The translations under genes were made by a program, and so were the position numbers. Shown piece by piece: positions 35,399 to 46,200 of a stretch of 64,000 nt of DNA. Under the pieces are notes generated by a model. The model did not search any database and was not told the origin of the DNA. It saw only the letters and a program-made list of their open reading frames with translations. The stretch lies in contig BSBN01001483.1 in NCBI GenBank assembly GCA_027924645.1, positions 558,001-622,000 of the forward strand. Reading direction: 5' to 3'. The stretch comes from Cunninghamia lanceolata (Eukaryota; Streptophyta; Pinopsida; Cupressales; Cupressaceae). Positions within the stretch are counted from its first letter, which is position 1; every line of letters begins with the position of its first letter.

Positions 35399-35777
35399 TG
35401 ATGAAGTAATCAACCACCCAAGATCAAATCTACAACACCAAATAATGTTCTACACAAGAGAGACAAACAACAAATAATGTTATTCTGCCAACAATAAAAT
35501 AAATTATACAAGTTACATAATGAAAGAGAAGCCTTGCTTATAAAGGCAAGGTTGAGAGGTAGGATGAAGTAGTCTTATGAGAAGTGTCTTAATCCTATGA
35601 CATGAGCCAACTATAGGATAAGATCACATGACAACTAAAAACATCTAGAAGCTACCTAAGTTAGCTTAACATGTGAACATGTGTGAATAGGTGCTAACTA
35701 ATGACTAGTTAGATAATGTGTCTAGTTCACACTACAAAGGGTAAACTAATTAGGTAATAACCCTATTCAAACCAACA
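35399..35777 (-). mobile_element. 3' LTR of a copia-like element (split by the giant element)
   Basis: 379 bp, TGATGAAGTAATC...CAAACCAACA. Its start resembles the LTR stub after the PBS at 58648 (both read about CACCCAAGATCAAA). On the minus strand it begins TGTTGGTTTGAATAGGG right after a purine tract (TTAAGGGGG), the usual 3' end of a copia element. Confidence 0.6.
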
Positions 35778-35787
35778 CCCCCTTAAG
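35778..35787 (-). other. Polypurine tract of the copia-like element
   Basis: The minus strand reads ACTTAAGGGGG up to the LTR start, the typical primer for plus-strand synthesis. Confidence 0.6.
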
Positions 35788-35897
35788 TGCAACTTAGAGA
35801 GGAACAAACAAATGCAAACATGCAAAAATGGGTCTGACAACAAAGGCCATGTTAGGTACTCATGTACAAAAGATCTCTCACAAACGGAGTAAAGGAG

Positions 35898-35902
35898 AAA
35901 AC
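35898..35902. repeat. Target site duplication AAAAC (left) of the giant element
   Basis: Matches 56711-56715 exactly. Both flank TG...CA LTR ends. Confidence 0.88.
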
Positions 35903-36884
35903 TGTTGGTCATGATGTTATTCATAAACAAGCATAGAATAAAAGTACACATTAACCTTTATTCATCTTGAAAGATACTAGGAATTCAAGAAATTCGGGAT
36001 CCCAAGTCTCCGGTGATTAGGTCTTAATCGTCTGACGTTACTCAGAGGTTAATGTGAGTTGTTGTTTCCATTTTGGGGCCTTACGTGAAATTGTCCCATC
36101 ATCATGACGTTCCTGCAGAAATTCTTTACAGAGAAGTCATATTATGCAGTTATTAGATGAAAAGATGTAGAAATACCTCAATCTTTGCATGATATTTTCA
36201 ATTGTGCATGCCTTTTATTCAAATATGCTGAATATTTGCGATTACCTACGAGATGTCTGCATATTTGCGTTATTTGCTTGAGATTATCAATTATTTGCAA
36301 TTGTGGTAGTGAAATGTTTTGAAATTGAAAGAAATTAAAGGAATACTACAATTTAAAGTTGAATCTTCAGCTATTGATCCACATACATACTAGATACTGT
36401 CATGATGAGAAGAGATCAAACCATATGTTCACCAGGATGTTCCACAGCTAGATACGGTTGATGCAAACTTCAGAGGATGATGAATGAAAACAATACATGC
36501 AACATGATGAGCACTCCAAGGGACGCAGCAAATCAAAGCATATATCCAGAATTTAGACACAGATTACTCAAGATTTACGAAGATGTGTAATCGAGATACT
36601 CTTCTCTTTCATTAAGTATGCAAAAGGCATGTACATATGCAATAACTTTGAAATAAGCCTTGAATATTTCAGCAAACAGATTTCAATTAAGTTTTCGAAT
36701 ATTTCAACAAGGCATTCCACCACCTTTTATAGAATAAGGTGAGGAATCCATTACAAAAGATCTACGATCTAGATTCATCAATACATATCTACGGTCCTGA
36801 TTTATTTGATTTTGTAAATCTTTACAAAAATGGCACAAGTTGCCAGCTGGCAACTATCTATACTACTTATGTTAGTATCCCCCT

Positions 36885-37958
36885 TCATGATGTATCTTCA
36901 TATTTATCTCTGTTGTTGTCCAGCTTATTTTTCCTGTCCTGCAGTGTTTCTTTGTATTTCTCCATCTGAACCTTGATCCTCATTATTTTGTCTATCAATT
37001 CCTCTGTCAAAGGGACAGGTGGACCATCTGTCTCTGCTTGGAAGTTGCTGTGTATAGCTTTGATGGCAGACTCTTCATCCTGATTCTCTATTTTTCCTTC
37101 CACCTTACCTTCCAAAGCCTTCAGTATCACTGCCTCTTCAGCCATTAAATCTCGCAGCCTCATGCTGACATCCCTCAGCTTATTATTACACCTTTTGAGG
37201 ACTGCGCACTCAAACTGAGTGTCCTTATACCAAATATCAATTAATAATGTTGTATTATTATTCAGTACCTGCTTACTGATAAGCAGTTGTGGATTTATGT
37301 TTCTTATTTCCCCTAACAGGGTCAGGACTCTCTCCAGCTTGTAGGACCTCTTTCCGGTCTGCATCTGTAATCTATCCACTTTGGCCTTAGAGTCACTTAG
37401 GGTGCTCCACCTCTTCAAGGAGGCCTTCATTATTTCTATAGCGTCATCCAATGTGGATGACATCCATTTCCTTATTACGGACGCCTCATGCTTCATGATG
37501 TCCAATTTATTTACCTCCTCTTGAGAAATGGCAGTCAATGGGACTGCATGTTCAGTTGCGGTATCATCAGGATTGGTCAGCCCTTTGATATAGGCGTGCA
37601 ACTAAGCAATGTGCTCTTTATGTTGGTTATTTTTCTTCTTCTCTCTCTTCACTTTCTGAATTAGAGAGTCAATAATATCTTTGCCCTCCTGACCTTCTTG
37701 GTCTTCATTGGCAAAGCCCAAATCTACTGTACTAATCTGAAATTCATCGACGGTGATTTTACCTTTTTCCTTCTCCACCGCAGGTATGGCAATTTGCACG
37801 GTCCTTCTCCCTATTGCCGGATCTCTCTTGATGGCCGAAGTCATTCTGGCCTTCCTCCTTGGCTTCATTATATCCGCAGAAAACAGGGTGGAGACGTCGA
37901 ATTCTTGAATTTCAATTTCCTCCTCAGCACTTACCTCTTTTTCCAACCACGGAGGCAC
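36885..37958 (-). pseudogene. LTR ORF of the 3' LTR, C-terminal part
   Basis: Frame pieces 37602-37958 and 36885-37601 are the same frame, separated by one TAG at 37602-37604 (the partner LTR has CAA there, so both may derive from CAG). Sequence: VPPWLEKEVSAEEEIEIQEF..., then a coiled-coil segment (KVDRLQMQTGKRSYKLERVL, VLKRCNNKLRDVSMRLRDLM), then a shortened tail ending EDTS. The 192-bp deletion removes the His/Asp/Glu-rich tail seen in the other copy (50920-51111). Confidence 0.75.
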
Positions 37959-38174
37959 CTGATCATGTTTCTCAACATCATATTGATGTTAACCTATATC
38001 TCCTGTTTCTGTCAACAAATGTTGTGGAGATGGTGACTTCCTCAGTTCTTCTTCTTGATGTTCCTTTTGTGGTTGATCTTGCGGTACCTCCTCCTGTTGA
38101 GGGATTTCCTTCTCCAGAGGAGCATCTTCATGCTGAGGGGAACCTTGTGGTGCATCTATGTGCTGTGGGGAACC

Positions 38175-39056
38175 CTATGGCGTAGCTATGTGCTGATCAT
38201 GATGATCATGACCTGCCTCTACCATTATTTCATCTGTTCCCACTTCTTCTTCTTCTTGTGGTTTATCCACTGCACCAGATATTGGGGACTCTGCCTGATG
38301 TGGTGGAGATTGCTCTGCAGCTACTACTTCTTCTGAGCCTGCACCACCCACCTCTTGTACTTTGGTAGCTAGGTCCTCTAATGTTTCTTTTTCACCAGCC
38401 CTCGCCTCCTGAACCTCTACTATAGCAGGTTCCTTTGTTGTATCCTGTGGACTTTGTTGGCCGGTTTCAAGAGCATGGCCTTCTGTCTCTGCCATCTCCA
38501 TCTCTTCTGTTAGGTGACCCTTATCAGGTGATCCTGCTGGCTGTTCAGGACTTGCATCCTGCTTCTCTGTCAGATCCACCACTATAGGACTGGTCACCTC
38601 TGTGATTAATGTGTCTAGCCCTATTTCCTGATACTCATCTGCCATCATCCTGCCATCATCGTTCTTTAATTGCTGAGGCAGGGAGATGCAATCAAATGTT
38701 CTGACTTGGTTCAGAGTTAACCTCTGATACCTCCTCCTCCTGGCTTCTGCCTCATCCTCGCAGTCAGCCCAAAAATCCTCTAGGTGCCTCTGGTGAACAG
38801 GCTTTCCTAGCACCTTCTATATTCTGCCGTAAGGATCATATGGTCTGGTTATTGGAAAGGGCTGCAAGTTCATCTTATTCAGGGTGACCATCACCTTCTT
38901 GATGTTATCAGAGTCAGGGCACATATAATTGCCAATGCTGACTGGGAACAAAATTGGTGGTAGCTTCTTGGCATCCTTGTACATCTGGTTCATGGTGGAG
39001 CCCTGCCTGATGAATTCCATTAATACCACAGCGTCTGTAGGATACCTTGGCAGCAT
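38175..39056 (-). pseudogene. LTR ORF of the 3' LTR, middle part with in-frame deletion
   Basis: Two open pieces (38817-39056, 38175-38813) are separated by one TAG at 38817-38819, where the partner LTR keeps CAG. The sequence runs from PTDAVVLMEFIRQGSTM through RPYDPYGRI to an acidic low-complexity part. A 945-bp (315-codon) in-frame deletion near 38627 removes most of the charged middle domain present at 52842-53786. Confidence 0.75.
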
Positions 39057-39272
39057 CAGGGGATGTCCCTCGAAACCTTCAACCCTGATGTAGGAAAAGG
39101 TTGCGAATTGTATGTACTAGGCCCCATGCCTGTAGACTGCCTCTTGAGCTTCCAAGCTCAATCTTTTTGTTCTGTCTTCTTCCATGGTCCTTACCAGATG
39201 CATAGAGAATGCATCATTGACCAGTTTGTAATCTTTTAAGTAGTTGGTTCTTTGCAGCTGAGGATGATGATC

Positions 39273-40082
39273 CTAGATATATGCCGCATTTGTGCCTGTG
39301 AGCTTCCCATCTGTAACTAAGGCATCAAAAGTGCCTCTATATGCACAAGAATAGACAATATACGAGGACATGAAAAAAGTACAATTCGAACCTCCCAGGT
39401 TCATCAGTTGCTCATGTAGAGCATCACTTATAATTTGCCCCCACAGTGGCTTGGTGTCTGAATACAGACACATCATTATTATCCCGTACATCCAGTCTCT
39501 AAAACTGCAAGTATCAGGTTGGCCAGTAACTCTGTTCAAGAGTGTGATCATGTACTGATACTCCTTATTGAAATCATATTTGAATAGGTGCACAGGAAGC
39601 TTGGCGACTACGTTATAGGTGCTGTTTTCAGTCCGCCACGGATACATGTTCTTCCTGGCTGATTTCTTATTGGCTTCATACTCCCTCTCAGACTTCTTCA
39701 AGTCCACACTTTTGACCTTACTTCCCAGCGGCAATCTGAATGTCTGGGAGAGACCTTTGATGGAGAGGTCTACATATACCCTCCCATGCTTCACTACCTG
39801 CCTAGTTTGAGGGTTGTAATTCTGGGCGCACTCAATGACGAGCTCCGGAGATTCCATGGAGTAGGGAAAACCAGCGGCATTCCACAATCCAGATATGAAC
39901 ACTGCATCCAACACAGGACTCTTGTCATGGCCATTGTTTAGCTTGGCTGACCAGGCTTCCAAATTAGTGCTTCCCTGATGGGTGTCTGTGATTGCTCCGT
40001 ATTTAAATAGGACCCCCCTCTGAGTAGAAAACATGGGCTTGCTGAACTCTTCCTGACATTTGACTAATCGCTTCTCAGCCAT
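39273..40082 (-). pseudogene. LTR ORF of the 3' LTR, N-terminal part
   Basis: It starts at ATG 40080-40082 (MAEKRLVKCQEEFSK) and is open to a TAG at 39273-39275, where the partner has a Trp codon (TGG). A second Trp to TAG follows at about 39117. The encoded segment is the conserved N-terminal globular domain. It is about 95 percent identical to the copy at 54140-55237. Confidence 0.78.
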
Positions 40083-40290
40083 GAGTGCCTGCAATTAACG
40101 ACAATCCTATCTCACAACAAGGTACATATATGCATGTATATTGTAGTCAAATTTATAAATCATTATGCCTACTGCATGAATTCCAATCATTACTTGACCA
40201 TACAGGTGCATAAACCAGAACTTACATCATCACACCAGAATAGAAACAATATGATGAGGGTTTATTCACTTACCTGGTTGTGCAGATTTC

Positions 40291-40298
40291 CTTTTATA
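40291..40298 (-). promoter_or_regulatory. TATA box of the 3' LTR
   Basis: The minus strand reads TATAAAAG, conserved with 55446-55453 and about 210 bp upstream of the LTR ORF ATG. Confidence 0.6.
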
Positions 40299-41555
40299 CT
40301 AGTAGAGTGCCGAGACATTCTTAATTCACTTGGTGATCACCTCTCCTTTCTGCCTATGAGCTCGAATCGCGCAAAGGTAGCTGGTACGCAGATATGGAAG
40401 CTGGTGCTCTGTAAAACAAGTTTATCATAAGGTAAATGTGAAAATGGCGGTTGAATTACCTTTTAACCTCGCATTTAGGGCGCATTTAGGGCAACTCTGA
40501 CAGATTAGATCATGTTCCTTGCTTATCCATGCAAAAAATGTAGGATCTCGCTAGGTGTTTCATTGGGTTCCGGGGTCGGCGGGAACCACCTACCATGGCT
40601 GCACGCATTAAATGATAATGGCAGCAACGGGAGCGGGAGAATATCCCTATGACAGGATATTATGAGGGCAGGATGATATTCACAAATATCAGGTTGAGTT
40701 TCAATATCATCCTCCCTCGTGTTGTCATTGTTATCGCGACAAGATTCGGTTGACAAAAGCACCTTTATTTCTACGTAGTACATCAGGAGGATATTTCAGT
40801 GTATCAGGTGATGTTTCAAAATATGATGATGACGAGACAAACTTACATCTCTCTCTCTCTCGGAATATCGGGATGACGTCATCTTGATATTCGCTCTTCG
40901 TATCAGAAGTGCATCATGACGTCATCATCATACTAGGCTAACATGATCATGTCTTAGATAAAATCCTGCGGCAATGTAAATGTGATGATGATGTCATCAG
41001 GATGTATGTTCATCTGTTTATCGTATTAGGATGATGTCATCAGGATATTTGCTAAGGGTGATATTTGCATCAGGAGGATATAAAGACACATCGGGTTATA
41101 TGCGAAGTATGATGCTCGCGATAGATAAAACTGTTTGACGGGAAGAGTTTGCTACCATTTAAAGTTGACGTCCGGATATTTGAACCGCATGACATATCGG
41201 GGGGGTGTGTTTCAAATATGATGATGAACTTCAACAATATGACCTTCCTCTTATGAATATTAGGTTTGACCGAAACTTTGACTGTTCATAACTTTTATAT
41301 CCTGACGAATATCAAGGTGATGTAAAAGGCAAACCTGCCTAAATTTCAATACTCTTTCAAAATATAAGGTCACAGAGATGAAATATGAACTTTCACAAAC
41401 TAACCTCATGGTGACCTACCTCATCATGATCTTGCAGGATGATGCGCTTGACTTACTTTTACCAAACCGCCCAGAAGCAGACGCACAAGCCAAACCAAAA
41501 ATTGGGTCCCTGTTTTGCCAAGTCAAAATGGGGCGTGTTGTGTAACCACACAACA

Positions 41556-42397
41556 ACTTGCCACCAAAGAAAACAAACAAATTCCAATGATTCAAGTGAT
41601 GTAATCACATTTACATATAGTATTCTAATTCCATATAAGCATAAGTATCATGATCCTATGAATGATAAGGTTTCGTCATGATAACAATGCTAACAAAGGA
41701 TCAGGTGTGTGCATATGATTAATTATCCTCATCTTGAAAGCAAGTTGAAGACATAAGTAACTGGTGTTAAACTACATAGTTGGGGATCATCCCTCATAGC
41801 CGACCTGGATAGAGCCTTGCTGCCAGCAGGCGTCTATAGCCCCGGCAAGGTTATCTATACAATCTCCCTAAGTAGAGCCCCATTGCCAGTAGGCGTCTAT
41901 AGCCCCGGTAGAGTTACTTAGATGGCCTAATTTTATTTCTGTTCTAATTTTCTCTTTAAAATTTGTATTTGATATCATCATGTTAGCTTATTTGTACAAG
42001 GTACAGTCACTTGCAGCTTTAGGTTGGAGATTGTATTGGTAGCAAAGGAGTCCCTTTAGATTTTTCACTTAACACCTATACTTGTGTGTTCAACAAACCC
42101 AAGGCTGTTAGGTGTTTCATTGTGATTGATTCACTTTGATCAAGAAAAGGCATCCTGATGAAAAGATATCACAAACCTGATCATAAACACTTCTTACAAT
42201 GAATCATAACCTATGTCTAAATGTGATCTCATTACTTGAATCTTAACAATTTAGTTATTTTCTGGGGTGATGAAGTGCACAATCCTGACTTACCAGAACA
42301 AGGCCCCAACCAACACAACGAAACAGGCAAAACAGACACACTGTACAAACAACTATACAAATATACAATATGATACACATGACTGTTATGAAGTCAT
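41556..42397 (-). other. 3' internal untranslated region of the giant element
   Basis: 842 bp between the integrase stop and the 3' LTR, with no coding signal. It contains two 44-bp near-repeats (41810-41853 and 41873-41916). The expected polypurine tract beside the LTR is weak (GGTGGCAAGT on the minus strand). Confidence 0.7.
41810..41916. repeat. Two 44-bp tandem near-repeats, period 63
   Basis: Both copies share GGCGTCTATAGCCCCGG and the flanks TAGAGCC...GTTA, with a few substitutions. They lie in the 3' untranslated region and could be a structured RNA element. Confidence 0.85.
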
Positions 42398-43279
42398 TCA
42401 GGCCTGGAAATAATGTTTGAGGAATTGTCCATTGACTGGCAATGGGGTGTCCTCACCTGTCAGGTTTTTAAGCCTATAAGTACTGTCTCCTAATATCTCA
42501 GAAATTTGAAAGGGACCTATCCATAATCTATCAAACTTACCATGGTCACCTTTCTTTTCATGGGCCTCATCCCACATCAGGACTAAATTGGATATCCTGA
42601 AAGCTTTAATTCTGGCTCTCTTGTCAAACCAACGTTTGACAACAGCCTGATGTTTTGCAAATTGATCAATTGCTTGACTCCTTTTTTCTTCCAGGTGCAT
42701 CAACTGAAGCAACCTGACTTCTTGTCTATTGTCTATGCCTAGGTATTCTTGGGCAAACTGTAGGGTATGAATTTTTAAGTTTACAGGGAGGATTGGATCC
42801 ACTCCATATACTAGTTGGAAAGGTGAGTTTCCTAATGCAGTTTTTATTCTAGTTCTGTCCACCCATAAGGCATACTTTAGGAATGAGTTCCATTCCTTGG
42901 GGTTCTTCTCTATCAATTTTCTTATGATACTCAGTAAATTCTTGTTGGTGGATTCTGCTAAACCATTCCCTTGAGGGTAATAATTAGATGAGAACTTAAG
43001 TATAATCCCATGGTCAAAAGCCCAACTGGATAACTTGGTGGAAATGAAGGTGGACCCATTATCACTTACCAATGCATAAGGAGTTCCATACTTGGTGATA
43101 ATGTTGCTCTCCAGAAATTTAATGACATCATCTGCAGTGCAAGTTTTGCTGCTAATAGCCTCAGTCCATCTAGTACAATAATCAGTAATTGTTAAAACAT
43201 ACCTATGCCCTGAGGAAGACAGGGGATTGATTGGTCCTATGAAGTCCATGCCCCACTGTGCAAATGGGCGCTCTTCCAT
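42398..43279 (-). CDS. Giant element integrase core and C-terminus
   Basis: 293 codons in frame with the upstream pol; one TAG at 43286-43288 separates them. The DDE catalytic residues are visible: WGMDFIGPI (D), LVSDNGSTF (D) and PQGNGLAESTNKNL (E). The C-terminal part includes FDKRARIKAFRISNLVLMWD and WIGPFQISEILGDSTYRLKN, the GPF/GPY-type module. No chromodomain follows; the frame ends FLKHYFQA and TGA. It would insert the cDNA into the genome. The rest of the domain is open. Confidence 0.92.
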   Translation of the reverse strand: MEERPFAQWGMDFIGPINPLSSSGHRYVLTITDYCTRWTEAISSKTCTADDVIKFLESNIITKYGTPYALVSDNGSTFISTKLSSWAFDHGIILKFSSNYYPQGNGLAESTNKNLLSIIRKLIEKNPKEWNSFLKYALWVDRTRIKTALGNSPFQLVYGVDPILPVNLKIHTLQFAQEYLGIDNRQEVRLLQLMHLEEKRSQAIDQFAKHQAVVKRWFDKRARIKAFRISNLVLMWDEAHEKKGDHGKFDRLWIGPFQISEILGDSTYRLKNLTGEDTPLPVNGQFLKHYFQA

Positions 43280-43285
43280 TACTAG

Positions 43286-46200
43286 CTACAAGGGTTGTGC
43301 AGCATACTTCTCTCTATTGGCAGCAACCTGGCAAACATGACAACATTTAACATGATCAGCTGTGTCTTTAAAAATTGTAGGCCAGTAATATCCTGCTCGG
43401 AGGATTGCATGTGTTGTGGCCAATGCTGATCCATGTGCCGTTCCAAACTTATCATGTAATTCTGCCAGGACTCTACTTGCTTCTGGCTTCTCTAAGCATC
43501 TAAGGTATATTCCTTCATAATTCTTCTTGAACAAGGTTCCTCCCTTCATCATATACTTTTGGGATCTTATCTTTAAGGCTCTTCTCTGTGAGGCCTGCAT
43601 CCTTGATGGACATCTTCCAGTAATCAGGATGTGCCTGATGTTTGAGTACCACTCTTTATTGTCTTTCTCATTGATCACATATTGCTGACTAGTGATGTTA
43701 GGGTCAATCTCAGATATCATCTGGCTCAGAGCTTGTCCTCTTAGCAGCTTCATTGGTGTAATTTCCATGTCATACTCTTGTAATACAGTAATCCATTTAG
43801 CTCTTTTCTCACCAGGCTCACTTTGCATCAGCAGCATCTTCACTACTGTATCAGGCACCACAGCAATCACTTTGCTTCTGAGTATGTAATGTCTGAATTT
43901 CTTTACTGCCCTGACTAATGCAAGTGCCTGTCTCTCAACATCTACATATCTCAACTCAGCATCCCTGAAAGGACAGCTCATGAAAGCAATTGGTTTCTTT
44001 TCTTTCTCTTTATTTCTTTGAGTTAACACTGCTGCAGAGGTATGTTCTGAAGCAAATGAATAGATGTAGAAATCTTTGGTGTAGTCTGGACTAACGAGGA
44101 CAGGAGCATCTGAAATGGCCTTTTTTATATCTTCAAATGCAGTCTGGGCTTCTGGTGTCCATTCAATTTGTGCATCTTTTTTCAACATAGCATTTAAAGG
44201 TCTGACAATCTCAGCAAAGCCGGTGATGAACTTCCTCACAAAGTTTATCTTACCAAAGTAAGACTTGAGTTCCTTTTTGCTTCCTGGAAGTTGTAACTTC
44301 ATAATAGATTCCACCCTGTCAGGATCAATGATAATTCCATCCTCTGTGATCAGGTGGCCTAGTAATTTTCCTGTTGTGACTCCAAATATGCACTTCTTGG
44401 GATTTAAAGATATTCCATATTCTTCATGTTTCTTCAGTACACTTCTAAGATCAGCAACATGATTTCTCCTTTCCTTGGAGAATACCGTCAAGTCATCCAT
44501 GTAGATGACTATACACTTTCCTATTAAACCTCTGAAAGCTATGTCCATTGCTCGCTGGAATGTAGCTCCAGCATTTATGAGTCCAAAGGGCATACGTCTA
44601 TATGCAAATATCCCCCACTTTGTGGTGAAGGTAGTTTTCAATTTATCAATTTTGTCAACCATTACTTGGTTGTATCCTGAAAAGCCGTCCAAGAAGGACA
44701 TCATCTTGGCTCCATTTACAATCTGTAGAACTTCATCTAGTGAGGGTAAAGGATAATTATCCTTTTCTGATGCTTTGTTCAAGTTTTTGAAATCTACACA
44801 TAACCTGATGTCTCCATTCTTTTTCCTGACTGGCACAAGATTAGCCACCCAAGTGGAGTGCCTGACAGGAAATATTATCCTGGCATTCAACAATTTCTTA
44901 ACTTCTTCAAGAATTATTGGTTCGAGCAAGGCATTGACTGGTCTCTGCTTCTGTCTGAAAGGTTTCGCATCTGGCTTGAGAGGTATAGAATGAGTTATGA
45001 CAAAGGTGTCATATGTCTTTAGCTCATCATAAGTCCATGCAATTACATGTATGTAATCCTTGAGGGCCTGAGTTATTCCTTCTAACTCTTCTAGTGTGTA
45101 AACTTTACCCAACAAGACGTTTTTCTTATCATCAGCTTGTCCAATATTCACTTGTGAATATTGACCTCCATCTGCTTTGGGCAGATCTTTATGTTTAAGC
45201 ATATTATCCAAATCAAAGGCTCTTTCCAACTCAATCATACCTTTGGGGATTCTGTTGCTAGGCAACTCTAATATCTCATCCTCTTCCCAGACATGATCCT
45301 CCATACCATTCTCATCTATGATCTGAGCCTCAAATATGTCTCTATTTGAAATGAAGTTCAGAATGTGCTGATCATCATCAAACACCTGGAGATTAGTCAC
45401 ATTGTCAGGTATTGATGGTACTAACACCAGTTCTACTGAAAATCTCTTTAGACCAGATATAGACAGTGGCTCCAATATACTGGCAGCTTGAGCTAGTGCA
45501 TCTGCCCTATGGTTTTGTTCTCTTGGTACATGAGTGATATTAAAGGCGTCAAAGTCCTCCATCAGGTCCCACACACGATGCTTGTAATTTGATAGTTTTC
45601 TGTAGTTACAGGAATAAATTCCTCTTACTTGCTTCACAACTAGTTCTGAATCTCCAAAGACATGCAGAATCTTTACTTTCTTCTTGTGAGCCAACAACAT
45701 TCCATGAATCAAGGCCTCATACTCTGCTACATTGTTAGTACAGGGGAACTGTAATCTATAGGCTGCCAGATAGGATTTCCCGGTTGGATCAATCAGGTCT
45801 ATTCCTACCCCAGCACCTTGCTTAGATTTGGATCCATCAAACCTCAAGATCCAAGGTTTATCTTCAACAGGACATTTAGCTGAACTTTCTTTTCCCTTGG
45901 CAGCTCTGGTTGCTGCTTCGCCTGATATCCATTTTATCTTAGGGACATCATCGTCCTTAAGTTTCTTCTTTCCCTTTTCTTGTGAGCCTGATGGCTTTTC
46001 TATTTTTTCCTTCTTTTCAGCAGGAGGATGATTTTCTGAATCTGCAGCTGCATGCTTTTTCAAGATGTGTAAGCATAGTGAGCAAGTTGTTTCTGAGTGA
46101 GGTGCCTCGTGCAGCCTACACCAATTTTTAATTAAGACCTCCCGAGGAGATTTATGCTGCCGTATCACCTTCTCTATTTCTTTTTCTAAAAATTCTTCAA

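Larger units (their letters stand above)
35903..41555 (-). mobile_element. 3' LTR of the giant element (5.65 kb)
   Basis: TGTTGGTCATGATG...CCACACAACA. Collinear with the right LTR but lacking 192 bp (between 36903 and 36904, between two CTTCAT direct repeats in the partner) and 945 bp (near 38627). Both losses are multiples of three inside the LTR ORF. In a sampled 240-bp block about 12 differences are seen, mostly transitions. Confidence 0.92.
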
